Source of the DNA: Myxacorys almedinensis A
GTDB taxonomy: Bacteria; Cyanobacteriota; Cyanobacteriia; Leptolyngbyales; Leptolyngbyaceae
Direction: 5' to 3'
NCBI RefSeq assembly: GCF_010091945.1
Contig: NZ_WVIE01000009.1
Location: forward strand, 62,001-126,000
Length of the DNA: 64,000 nucleotides
In this document: positions 37,043 through 44,975 of the stretch, piece by piece
Layout of the letters: each line of letters opens with the position of its first letter
How positions within the stretch are numbered: position 1 is the first letter of the stretch
Position numbers and translations under genes: made by a program
The notes under the pieces: generated by a model
What the model saw: the letters and a program-made list of their open reading frames with translations, nothing else
The model's database searches: none
What the model was told of the DNA's origin: nothing

Positions 37043-37255
37043 CTATGCCTCATCGTAGGCTTCCAAATCTAGCAGATGGAGATAAGGCTCAACCAGTTCG
37101 GGACGCTGAAATGCGATCGCTCTGAGCAAGTGCCAATCTTCTAGCCCATCAAACACACTGCTGTAATCGTCTTTTTCCAACCGAACTGCCAACGCCTCAA
37201 TATCTGACTCTGTGAGCTTAGCCACGTCGAGTTCTGTGTATTTGAATGTTTGCAT
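37043..37255 (-). CDS. DUF2555 family protein
   Basis: This small cyanobacterial protein of 70 residues begins MQTFKYTELDVAKLTESDIE and contains the family core DDYSSVFDGLEDWHLLRAIA followed by FQRPELVEPYLHLLDLEAYD. The family is restricted to cyanobacteria and relatives and has no well-established role that I can cite. I start it at the ATG at 37255; the frame extends upstream to 37303 but those residues are not conserved in style. It sits 83 bp upstream of coaBC on the same strand. Confidence 0.85.
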   Translation of the reverse strand: MQTFKYTELDVAKLTESDIEALAVRLEKDDYSSVFDGLEDWHLLRAIAFQRPELVEPYLHLLDLEAYDEA

Positions 37256-37398
37256 GGCTTTTACCTCTCTAAACCCATCCGCTACGGTACGAAACGTTTC
37301 CAACAGATGGCTGACCCCTGCCTAAATTTTACTCCAGCTTGCTCAGTTGAAACTCAGAGTAAAGGTTTCGTTAATTTACGACCCTCAATTTGTCAAGG

Positions 37399-38034
37399 TC
37401 AGGTCAAGATTTTTTCGATGAAGGTTTGCATTTCATGGAGCACAAGGGGAGAAATTTCGTGCCCCATATCAAACTCTCGGTAGTCTACAACTGCGCCGAG
37501 CGCTTCAAGCTGCTGATGGGCCAGATGAGATGCCTTGAGCGGCACAACCGCATCTTGGCGACCATGCACCATGAGGATCGGCGGATAGCTGGGCTGAGCC
37601 AAAATTGCGCCATGAAGATAGCCACTCAACACCATCAGCCCAGCCACAGGAAGTTGTGTGCCCACATCCAGGGTCATGGCTCCCCCTTGAGAAAATCCGC
37701 CCAAGATGGTGCGAGACAAGGGCACTCCTGTAGTCGATTCTAGCGAGTAAAGCCACTCTGTAAGGCGCTGGCGGCTCGTTTTTAGATCGGCTTGCTGAGT
37801 AACATCTCGCTCAAAGGTCATGATGTTGGAAAGGTCGTACCACATCTTCCCGCCGTTGCCATAAGGATGGGGAAATGGCGCATTTGGCAAGATAAACTGG
37901 CTGCCCGGCAGGTTGAGTAAAGAACACAGAAAGGCGACATCTTGAGCATTTGCGCCCCAACCGTGGAGGATGACCACTAAGCCCGTCGGGGCGTAACCAG
38001 ATTTTGGAGGAAGTGCGATCGCTGACAAAGACAC
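37399..38034 (-). CDS. Alpha/beta hydrolase, phospholipase/carboxylesterase family
   Basis: The 211-residue enzyme belongs to the PLD/carboxylesterase (YpfH/EstB-like) group. The triad is visible: Ser in LGGFSQGGAMTLD, Asp in VHGRQDAVVP, and His in FDMGHEISPLVLHEM. An oxyanion-hole region VVILHGWGANAQD is near the N-terminus. It should hydrolyse short-chain esters or acyl-proteins in the cytosol; the physiological substrate is unknown. It ends in front of a DUF2555 gene and starts next to a tandem-repeat array. Confidence 0.88.
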   Translation of the reverse strand: MSLSAIALPPKSGYAPTGLVVILHGWGANAQDVAFLCSLLNLPGSQFILPNAPFPHPYGNGGKMWYDLSNIMTFERDVTQQADLKTSRQRLTEWLYSLESTTGVPLSRTILGGFSQGGAMTLDVGTQLPVAGLMVLSGYLHGAILAQPSYPPILMVHGRQDAVVPLKASHLAHQQLEALGAVVDYREFDMGHEISPLVLHEMQTFIEKILT

Positions 38035-38051
38035 GGATTCACCCTACTAAT

Positions 38052-38135
38052 TTACTGAATCTCATCTACTGAATCTCATCTACTGAATCTCATCTACTGA
38101 ATCTCATTTACTGAATCTCATTTACTGAATCTCAT
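38052..38135. repeat. 14-bp tandem repeat, six copies
   Basis: Six consecutive 14-bp units of the form (C/T)TACTGAATCTCAT run from 38052 to 38135; the only variation is C or T at the first base. The array lies between the divergent esterase and purH genes, within 20 bases of the esterase start. It has no spacers, so it is not a CRISPR array. Confidence 0.95.
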
Positions 38136-38256
38136 CATAGGAGGTAGGAGCAATCTGCTATCTTTATTTAGATTTTCCTTAGGTTTTTCTTCTACCCTAC
38201 AATTTGATCTTCCTCTATTCTGAGGAGTAACGCTGTACGACAGGAAGTTTAAACTC

Positions 38257-39804
38257 ATGGCACGTCTAGCTCTGCTGAGCGTCTCAAATAAAACTGGGCT
38301 AGTTGACCTAGCTCAGAGTTTGGTAGAAGAATTTGGGTTTGACTTGATCAGCAGCGGAGGAACCGCAAACGCTTTGAAAGAAGCGGGTTTACCGGTCACC
38401 AAGGTTTCAGACTACACTGGGTCGCCAGAAATTTTGGGCGGACGGGTGAAAACCCTCCATCCACAAATTCATGGGGGCATTTTGGCACGGCGAGACGAGC
38501 CGCAAGACATCGCAGATTTAGAAGCCCAGCAGATTCGCCCCATCGATCTAACCGTGGTCAATCTCTATCCGTTTGAGGCAACGATCGCCCAACCCAGGGT
38601 AAAGTTATCAGACGCGATCGAGCAAATCGATATTGGCGGTCCTGCCATGATTCGCGCTTCGGCTAAAAACTTTGCCCATCTGACGGTGCTTTGCAACCCA
38701 GATCAATACGACGCTTATCTAGACGAACTGCGCCAACATCGCGGAGCCACCTCCCTGCCCTTTCGGCAAGCCTGCGCGCTGCAAGCCTTTAAACATACCG
38801 CAAGCTACGATCGCGCCATTTCGACTTACCTGGAAAACCAAGGAGCCACATTCAGCGATCTCCCCAACCCGTTTACCCTGACCGGAGACCAAGTGCAAAC
38901 CCTGCGCTATGGCGAGAATCCTCATCAAGCGGCGGCGTGGTATCGCCAGGGCACAACGCCAACCGGCTGGGCATCTGCCACAAAGTTGCAGGGAAAAGAA
39001 CTCAGCTACAACAACTTGGTTGATTTAGAAGCCGCGCGATCGATTATTGCCGAATTTACAGATAGCGATCCGGCAGCAACCATCATCAAGCACAACAACC
39101 CCTGCGGCTCTGCCATGGGTGCAACGCTGCTTGAGGCTTACGAAAAAGCGTTTGCCGCAGATTCGACTTCGGCTTTTGGTGGAATTGTGGCGATCAATCG
39201 GGCGATTGATGCCCCCACCGCAACGGCAATGATGAAAACCTTCTTAGAATGCGTGGTAGCTCCCGGATGTGAGCCAGAGGCAGAAGCGATCTTGCAGGCA
39301 AAATCGAAAGTTCGCGTCTTGATTTTGCCCGATCTAAAAACCAGCGCACCAGAGCAAATCAGCGCGATCGCAGGGGGCTTTTTAGTCCAAATGACCGATG
39401 ATATCTTGGCTGACCCCACCCAGTGGAACCTTGTCACCGAGCAGAAACCCACGCCTGAGCAACTCGCCGAACTGCTGTTTGCCTGGAAAATTTGCAAGCA
39501 TGTGAAATCGAATGCCATTGTGGTGAGCCGAGATCGTACCACGATCGGCATTGGGGCAGGACAAATGAATCGCGTTGGCTCGGTCAACATTGCTCTCGAC
39601 CAAGCCGGAAACGCCGCCAAAGGAGCCATTCTTGCCAGCGATGGCTTTTTCCCGTTTGACGATTCGGTTCGCACTGCCGCCGCCGCTGGAATTAGTGCGA
39701 TCGTGCAACCCGGTGGCAGCCTGCGCGATCAAGATTCGATCGATGCTGCTAACGAACTCGGACTTGTGATGGCGATGACCGGAACCCGCCATTTCTTGCA
39801 CTAA
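38257..39804 (+). CDS. purH: Bifunctional AICAR transformylase / IMP cyclohydrolase
   Basis: PurH, 515 residues, carries the last two steps of IMP synthesis. The N-terminal cyclohydrolase domain shows LLSVSNKTGLVDLAQSLV and HPQIHGGILARRD; the C-terminal transformylase domain shows LRYGENPHQAAAWY, KHNNPCGSAMG (catalytic Lys-His) and SDGFFPFDDSVRTAA. The protein is complete. The ATG at 38257 lies about 15 bases after GACAGGAAG, a moderate ribosome-binding site. It is monocistronic and is followed by a MITE-like element. Confidence 0.97.
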   Translation: MARLALLSVSNKTGLVDLAQSLVEEFGFDLISSGGTANALKEAGLPVTKVSDYTGSPEILGGRVKTLHPQIHGGILARRDEPQDIADLEAQQIRPIDLTVVNLYPFEATIAQPRVKLSDAIEQIDIGGPAMIRASAKNFAHLTVLCNPDQYDAYLDELRQHRGATSLPFRQACALQAFKHTASYDRAISTYLENQGATFSDLPNPFTLTGDQVQTLRYGENPHQAAAWYRQGTTPTGWASATKLQGKELSYNNLVDLEAARSIIAEFTDSDPAATIIKHNNPCGSAMGATLLEAYEKAFAADSTSAFGGIVAINRAIDAPTATAMMKTFLECVVAPGCEPEAEAILQAKSKVRVLILPDLKTSAPEQISAIAGGFLVQMTDDILADPTQWNLVTEQKPTPEQLAELLFAWKICKHVKSNAIVVSRDRTTIGIGAGQMNRVGSVNIALDQAGNAAKGAILASDGFFPFDDSVRTAAAAGISAIVQPGGSLRDQDSIDAANELGLVMAMTGTRHFLH

Positions 39805-39810
39805 CGACTT

Positions 39811-39944
39811 TAGTAGTCTGTCAAAGTTGAAATGAGAGACAAGGAGTGAATGGGTTAGAGGGTCGATGGGTAGATGGGTCGCAGTAATCCACTCATTCAC
39901 CCCTCCACTCATTCACCCCTCCACTCAACGTTGACAATCCACTA
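39811..39944. mobile_element. MITE-like element with terminal inverted repeats
   Basis: An imperfect 20-bp terminal inverted repeat (16 of 20 positions match) bounds this 134-bp segment: TAGTAGTCTGTCAAAGTTGA at 39811-39830 and TCAACGTTGACAATCCACTA at 39925-39944. Both ends carry TA, as expected for a TA target duplication of the Tc1/mariner/IS630 type. The inside holds a further imperfect pairing (GAGTGAATGGG against two 16-bp CCACTCATTCACCCCT direct repeats). No transposase is encoded. It starts seven bases after the purH stop. Confidence 0.6.
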
Positions 39945-40015
39945 GGCAGGCTAATCCCGAAGAGGTAGGTTATGCTAAGTTTTATTACTTTTCTTCCTCA
40001 GACTAGAGAACACCC

Positions 40016-40492
40016 ATGTCTTTCGAGATCCCCCAGTCTGTCAAAGTTTACAGTCAGTTCGTTCATCCGGTCTTGATGTGGGTGCTGTTGGCGCTCACCC
40101 TCTATTCGTTCTATCTAGGCATTCAGTGGCGACGTGCCCGTACTGCTCAAGGAGACGTGAAAAAAGAGCTTCTCAAGGGAAAATTTAACGTCAAACACTA
40201 TCAAATCGGTTCGGTAGTGCTGGCGCTGATGGTGGTTGGATCGGTTGGGGCGATGGCTTCAACGTACGTCAACAGTGGCAAGCTATTTGTCAATCCTCAT
40301 TTGCTGATCGGCTTAGGGATGACCGCCATGATTGCCGTCTCAGCCTCCCTATCTCCGTTTATGCAAAAGGGACACGAGTGGGCGCGCTATACCCATATCG
40401 GGATCAACATCGCGATTACGGGATTATTTGGCTACCAGGCGTTTTCTGGAATTGGCATCGTGCAAAATATCATCAAGCGCATGGGAACATAG
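40016..40492 (+). CDS. DUF4079 family membrane protein
   Basis: The 158-residue protein has four hydrophobic helices (about residues 15-33, 63-83, 94-112 and 128-145). Motifs such as FVHPVLMWVLLALTLYSFYL and HYQIGSVVLALMVVGSVGAM fit DUF4079, a cyanobacterial and plastid-lineage membrane family. His residues at helix ends (FVHP, KHYQIG, NPHLLIG, ARYTHIGIN) could ligate haem, as in cytochrome b561-like folds; this is inference. It lies 190 bp upstream of the rhomboid gene on the same strand. Function unknown. Confidence 0.82.
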   Translation: MSFEIPQSVKVYSQFVHPVLMWVLLALTLYSFYLGIQWRRARTAQGDVKKELLKGKFNVKHYQIGSVVLALMVVGSVGAMASTYVNSGKLFVNPHLLIGLGMTAMIAVSASLSPFMQKGHEWARYTHIGINIAITGLFGYQAFSGIGIVQNIIKRMGT

Positions 40493-40678
40493 CGATCGCG
40501 CCGCTGGCATCCCTCAGTTCTGATGGGGGCGCAGTTTCAGTGCCCCTGACGAATCGAAATGAAGAAACCCTCCAACATTTAAACAGATTTTTGGCTGGAA
40601 TCTGTCTTCAGATCAACAGACACGATCGCCGTAAATTCGCTATTCTTCCAGCTAAAGGATTATTATGGGGCAAAATTT

Positions 40679-41398
40679 GTGTTTCCGATCAGCGACGACA
40701 ATCCGACTCGCATCACACCTTATCTCACCTATGGGTTAATTGCAGTCAATATTGCAGTATTTGTATACGAACTTACCCTAACACCCCCGCAGCTAGAAGA
40801 ATTCTTCTATACGTGGGCAGTCGTTCCCCAAGAGCTATCTCGCTACTTTAGCGGAGAAAGGCTGGGCTACCAGCCTTTTCCAGAATGGATCACCCTATTC
40901 ACCTCTCAGTTTTTGCACGGGGGATTTCTTCACGTTGCTGGAAACATGCTGTTTTTGTGGATTTTTGGCAACAACATCGAAGAACGGCTAGGACGCCTGA
41001 AGTATCTGGTTTTCTACCTGTCGTGCGGTGCTTTAGCTGCCCTGACACAATGGTATTTCTCAACAAATTCAACTATTCCATCGCTGGGCGCGAGTGGTGC
41101 GATCGCCGGGGTCATGGGCGCATACATCCTCCGATTTCCAAAAGCTAGCATTCTTACGCTCATTCCTCTAGGAATTTTGATTCCCATTCGCCTGCCCGCC
41201 TATGCTTACTTGGGCATCTGGTTTCTGCAACAGGCGCTTTACGGAATTGCAGGTCTCGGCGTTCCGGCAAACATTGGCATGGAGCGGGGCGGCGTGGCTT
41301 ACTGGGCCCACGCAGGTGGATTTGTCTTCGGAGCCGTTCTCGGCCCTTTGTTAGGACTCTTTTCAAGAGATAGCGAGGCAGAAAAGCAAATCTACTAA
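40679..41398 (+). CDS. Rhomboid-family intramembrane serine protease
   Basis: The protein of 239 residues has about six membrane helices. The family signature HGGFLHVAGNMLFLWIFGNN, the catalytic Ser in GASGAIAGVMGAYIL and the catalytic His in YWAHAGGFVFGAVLG are all present, so the protease should be active. Rhomboids cut membrane proteins within or near the bilayer. Translation probably starts at the GTG at 40679 (MFPISDDNPTRITPYLTYG), which matches the usual rhomboid N-terminus. Substrates are not predictable from context. Confidence 0.92.
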   Translation: MFPISDDNPTRITPYLTYGLIAVNIAVFVYELTLTPPQLEEFFYTWAVVPQELSRYFSGERLGYQPFPEWITLFTSQFLHGGFLHVAGNMLFLWIFGNNIEERLGRLKYLVFYLSCGALAALTQWYFSTNSTIPSLGASGAIAGVMGAYILRFPKASILTLIPLGILIPIRLPAYAYLGIWFLQQALYGIAGLGVPANIGMERGGVAYWAHAGGFVFGAVLGPLLGLFSRDSEAEKQIY

Positions 41399-41545
41399 AT
41401 TCTAATAAATCCAAAAAAACTGGGATAGAGCCTTGCAAGGAGATCCACGAGAGACTGATAATTGAATAAAGAAAGTCTTATCGATTCTGTCTCTCCTGAG
41501 GCAGAAAGTTAAGGTGTTTAGCACTCATCCCAGGAGCAGTGATAC

Positions 41546-42082
41546 ATGGGCGGTTTAATCAACCTCATCAAAAAACTATTTAGCGGCATCTTGTCCTTTA
41601 TTGGTGGGCTGCTAGGCGGCAAAAAAAACGGCGGCTATTACATGGAAGCCGACGAGTCTAAGTCTGTGCCGCCTTCGCGCAATGCCGAGGATGAACCAGT
41701 TAACGAAAAAGTCGCAGCTATGGCAAACGGCGCAAAAACAGAGCTAACTAATAAAGTAGAAGCTGCTAAGGCATCCGTCTCCGAAGCTGCCTCATCTGCC
41801 AAAACATCGGTAGCAAAATCTGCCTCATCGGCTAAAGACTCGATTCAAGCCGCAGGCTCTGAAGCAACCTCTGCTAAAGCAGAACCAGCTAAAAAAGATG
41901 CGACTTCGGGCAATGGCTCGCAGCCTGATGCACCTGCCAATGTTGCCCTCAATATGCCTAAGCCAACGGTCAGCTTTGCGACTGAATATCTAACGCCTAA
42001 GTCAACTAGTGCTCGTCGTCGCCCCGGTGCGAATATGAGGTCTTTCATTGAAATGGCAAAAACGGTCAAGCCGTCAGGCTAG
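41546..42082 (+). CDS. Low-complexity protein with amphipathic N-terminal helix
   Basis: This 178-residue protein starts with a glycine-rich amphipathic segment (MGGLINLIKKLFSGILSFIG then GLLGGKK), which may bind membranes, continues with an Ala/Lys/Ser/Glu-rich helical or disordered region (VAKSASSAKDSIQAAGSEAT) and ends with a basic patch (STSARRRPGANMRSFIEMA). Proteins with the MGGLINLIK start are found in other cyanobacteria, in my recollection, without known function. The ending motif FATEYLTPKSTSARRRPG looks conserved in style. It is followed by a strong terminator. Confidence 0.7.
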   Translation: MGGLINLIKKLFSGILSFIGGLLGGKKNGGYYMEADESKSVPPSRNAEDEPVNEKVAAMANGAKTELTNKVEAAKASVSEAASSAKTSVAKSASSAKDSIQAAGSEATSAKAEPAKKDATSGNGSQPDAPANVALNMPKPTVSFATEYLTPKSTSARRRPGANMRSFIEMAKTVKPSG

Positions 42083-42121
42083 ATCAGCCGCTAGGTTGAT
42101 GAATCGAAGAACGCATTAGCG

Positions 42122-42153
42122 AAGCATCTCGATCGCATGATCGAGATGCTTTT
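42122..42153 (+). terminator. Rho-independent terminator
   Basis: AAGCATCTCGATC at 42122-42134 pairs perfectly with GATCGAGATGCTT at 42139-42151 around a GCAT loop and is followed by a short T tract. It lies 40 bases after the stop of the low-complexity protein gene. Confidence 0.85.
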
Positions 42154-42352
42154 CTGCTTTAAGAGCAGAGTCAATATTAGTTCTACGCGCCCTAAACAAG
42201 ATTCTGAGCAAGTAGAAGCCCGGTATGCTACCCCTCGGTTGAAACTTGAAAAAGTAGTAGTTCAGGGAAAAGTCTTTGAGCCGCTCTTCAAGGAGGTTTA
42301 AAGATTTAAAGCAAACTGCGACCTATTAGACCTTAGTAAACACTGTAGCAAA

Positions 42353-42538
42353 TTAGTAAACTTGTTCACGCTGCCGCTCTTCGGTTTTTTGGATCAGCCA
42401 AAGTGCGTGAATAATTCCCGGAACCCAGCCTAGAGCAGTCAGGAGAACACTAACAATCAAGCCTGTGCTGATGCCGGTTGTCAGGAATACAGCCAGGGGC
42501 GGAAGTAAAATAGCAGACACAAGACGTAAAAATTTCAT
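42353..42538 (-). CDS. YqaE/Pmp3-family small membrane protein
   Basis: The product is 61 residues long with two membrane helices separated by TTGISTG. The motif LLPPLAVFLTTG and the following VLLTALGWVPGIIHALWLI are the YqaE/Pmp3 (UPF0057) signature. Pmp3-type proteins modulate membrane potential and are stress-induced in yeast and plants; the role in cyanobacteria is open. It ends with a charged tail (QKTEERQREQVY). It is monocistronic. AGAGATCC upstream of the ATG on the coding strand serves as ribosome-binding site. Confidence 0.9.
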   Translation of the reverse strand: MKFLRLVSAILLPPLAVFLTTGISTGLIVSVLLTALGWVPGIIHALWLIQKTEERQREQVY

Positions 42539-42728
42539 AGGATCTCTCTAACGGGGTCGTTTTATGCAATCTATTGTAATTGTCGTCAATTCGCGATCGC
42601 ATTAGCTTCCCTCTTAAGGCAGGATTGAGTTATCTGCCGCTATCATTTTTTAGATTTTTAGACGTAGAAGAGTGCAGAAACTGCGCCCAGTGTGCTTAAT
42701 ATCTGCGATCGCCAGTCCCATAAACCTC

Positions 42729-43553
42729 ATGGCTCATCCGTCTCCCGTCCCTCCTTCACCGATTGTGTCCGCCGCCTGGCTGCGCGAAAACCTTGCTCAG
42801 GTCGTTGTGATCGACAGTCGATTTGCATTGATGGAACCCGCTTTAGGACGCCAACAGTACGAAGCAGGACACATTCTAGGAGCTTACTACGCCGATCTCA
42901 ATCAAGACTTATCGAGTCCTGTTCAACAGCACGGCGGGCGGCATCCCTTACCCGACCTTCAACGGCTCAGCGTCAAACTTTCGGCAATGGGCATTACCGC
43001 CTCTACCGTGGTGGTTGCCTACGATGATTCTCGATTTGCGTTTGCGGCTCGATTGTGGTGGCTGCTGCGCTATTTGGGGCACGATCACGCGGCTGTGCTA
43101 GATGGCGGATTCAAGGCATGGCAAGCCATCGGCGGCGAAGTCAGCTTGGATAATCCTAAAGAAAAGAGCGGAAATTTTAATCCAACGCCTCGCCAAGACT
43201 GGGTTGTAGACATTGACACTGTGAATGCCAAAAAAGATTTGCCTGCGGTGGCGCTGATCGATTCTCGCGAACCAGACCGCTACCGTGGCGACCGAGAACC
43301 GATTGATCCGATCGCGGGTCATATTCCGGGGGCGCTCAATTATCCGTGGCACGACGTGACAACAGAGCAGGGATACGTGATCTCAGAGGCGCAATTGCGC
43401 GATCGCTGGTCAGGCTTGGTGACGCAAGACCTCCTGGTGTATTGCGGTTCGGGGGTAACGGCGTGCGTCAATTTGCTGTCTCTGGCAGCGATCGGCTTAG
43501 AAGGCAAGCTCTACGCCGGAAGTTGGAGCGACTGGTGTTCTTATCACGAGTGA
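42729..43553 (+). CDS. Thiosulfate sulfurtransferase (two-domain rhodanese)
   Basis: The 274-residue protein contains two rhodanese domains. The N-terminal one is inactive (VVAYDDSRFAFAAR lacks the Cys). The C-terminal one has the active-site Cys in LLVYCGSGVTACVNLL. The CGSGVTA loop is typical of thiosulfate or 3-mercaptopyruvate sulfurtransferases. I choose the ATG at 42729 (MAHPSPVPPSPIVSAAWLRE); the frame is open to a GTG at 42672, but the upstream codons look unlike the family. Its stop overlaps the convergent tilS stop by ten bases. Confidence 0.9.
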   Translation: MAHPSPVPPSPIVSAAWLRENLAQVVVIDSRFALMEPALGRQQYEAGHILGAYYADLNQDLSSPVQQHGGRHPLPDLQRLSVKLSAMGITASTVVVAYDDSRFAFAARLWWLLRYLGHDHAAVLDGGFKAWQAIGGEVSLDNPKEKSGNFNPTPRQDWVVDIDTVNAKKDLPAVALIDSREPDRYRGDREPIDPIAGHIPGALNYPWHDVTTEQGYVISEAQLRDRWSGLVTQDLLVYCGSGVTACVNLLSLAAIGLEGKLYAGSWSDWCSYHE

Positions 43554-44551
43554 GGCGATCGAGGGAGGTCGTTGATCCAAATCCAATCGCCATCCACCTC
43601 TGCGATCGCACGCTTCAAAAACGGATCAGTCCGCGTCCGATTTGGGGCAGAAATTAACGACACAACCTTTTCAACCTGTGCAAAATTTGGGCTGAACTGG
43701 AGAGTTTGCTGCAAAAATTGGCGCACTGCTCGGCGCTGAAGCGCTAGGGAGGCTTGACCTAAAATCCGCCGATTCAAGCCGATTGCCTCAAGCGAGCGAT
43801 CGCCCATCGCCTGTTCTCGCAGCGCAGCAGCTTGCTGTTCTAAATGCTCTACATCCGCGCTCAAAAGTTCCATGGTGTGAGCCAGATGGCGTTCCGTCTG
43901 CGGATTAAAGTGCGTCTCTAAATACGGCAACACCTCGTGCCGAATGCGGTTTCGCGCATATCGGAGATCTTGATTGGTCGCATCGTCCCAGACAGGTAGC
44001 TCCGCCGCTTGGCAAAATTTTCCCGTTTCTGTGCGAGTCGTTTCTAGCAACGGACGAACAAGACCCAGCGTTGAACCCAGCAGACGCTTCCAGCCTAAGG
44101 CTTGCAACCCATCGGCTCCGCTACCACGAATCAGGTTGAACAACAGTGTTTCAGCCCGATCGCTCGCGGTGTGCCCAGTGGCGATCGCGCTATATCCCTC
44201 CGCCTGCGCGATCGCGCTCAACACGTCATAGCGCCACACTCTCGCCTCCGCTTCGCTCTTAGGAATTGACTCCGCCACCTCTCGGTATATCGGTAGATTC
44301 CAAGCGATCGCCAGGGCTGCAACATGGTCGGCAGTGGCTTGAGAGTCAGGACGCCAGCGATGATCACAGTGCGCGATCGCTAGCTTCCAATTCCACTTCG
44401 GTTGCAAATCCACTAAAATCCGCGCCAGACAGAGCGAATCTTGCCCTCCAGATACAGCAATCAAGATCGCTTGATGCGGAGCAAACAGCGCACGCTGACG
44501 AATGGTTTGGTGCAACCGATCATGGAGCGCTGTCCAGAGGGAACGGCTCAT
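43544..44551 (-). CDS. tilS: tRNA(Ile)-lysidine synthase
   Basis: TilS, 335 residues, converts C34 of the CAU anticodon of tRNA-Ile2 to lysidine, changing AUG decoding to AUA. The PP-loop SGGQDS occurs in LIAVSGGQDSLCLARILVDL, with the downstream signatures AIAHCDHRWRPDS and ATGHTASDRAETLLFNLIRG then DDATNQDLRYARNRIRHEVL. It is of the short form that lacks the full C-terminal tRNA-binding extension. It is the last gene of a minus-strand unit with the KGK gene (17 bp upstream) and ccsA. Confidence 0.94.
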   Translation of the reverse strand: MSRSLWTALHDRLHQTIRQRALFAPHQAILIAVSGGQDSLCLARILVDLQPKWNWKLAIAHCDHRWRPDSQATADHVAALAIAWNLPIYREVAESIPKSEAEARVWRYDVLSAIAQAEGYSAIATGHTASDRAETLLFNLIRGSGADGLQALGWKRLLGSTLGLVRPLLETTRTETGKFCQAAELPVWDDATNQDLRYARNRIRHEVLPYLETHFNPQTERHLAHTMELLSADVEHLEQQAAALREQAMGDRSLEAIGLNRRILGQASLALQRRAVRQFLQQTLQFSPNFAQVEKVVSLISAPNRTRTDPFLKRAIAEVDGDWIWINDLPRSPHS

Positions 44552-44568
44552 AGAGGGGCAAGATTCGG

Positions 44569-44943
44569 TTAGTAATCGCTATCGTCAGAATAAATGTCGT
44601 CGATCGGGCGGGGGCGCAATTTGTCAAGCGGTTCGGGAGAGCGAGCAGAAGAGCGCTCTGGCAAAGTTCCAGGTGACTTGAGGGGCATAAATTCGAGGCG
44701 AATGCGGACTCTGCCGCGCTGCCAGCCTCCAGAGGTAAAGCGCAATGCCTCGCAGGGCAGCCCATCGCCAAACCAGGCTTCATTTTCTTCCGTCCAGTCG
44801 CCTTGGCGATCGCTGACTGCCTGCGCCAACTGATCTAAAAATTCGCTGACCTTAAATGTCGGATTCGACATCAAGACCCGACCGCGATCGGCAAATAGCA
44901 CTTCATCATCGCTCAAAGGCGCAAATCCATTATTCAGGGTCAT
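44569..44943 (-). CDS. KGK-domain-like cyanobacterial protein
   Basis: This 124-residue protein resembles the KGK family, restricted to cyanobacteria. Conserved spacing is seen in TFKVSEFLDQL, NEAWFGDGLPCEAL and SGGWQRGRVRIRLEF, where the eponymous Lys-Gly-Lys is replaced by Arg-Gly-Arg. A Ser/Pro/Arg-rich tail ending DDIYSDDSDY follows. Function unknown. It lies between ccsA (32 bp upstream) and tilS (17 bp downstream) on the same strand, so the three genes are very likely one operon. Confidence 0.7.
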   Translation of the reverse strand: MTLNNGFAPLSDDEVLFADRGRVLMSNPTFKVSEFLDQLAQAVSDRQGDWTEENEAWFGDGLPCEALRFTSGGWQRGRVRIRLEFMPLKSPGTLPERSSARSPEPLDKLRPRPIDDIYSDDSDY

Positions 44944-44975
44944 AGTTCGTTCTTAATCTCGTTCTGATGTGTGCA

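Noticed and set aside
38052-38135. Possible CRISPR array
   Set aside because: The repeats are 14 bp and directly adjacent with no spacers, and no cas genes are in the window.
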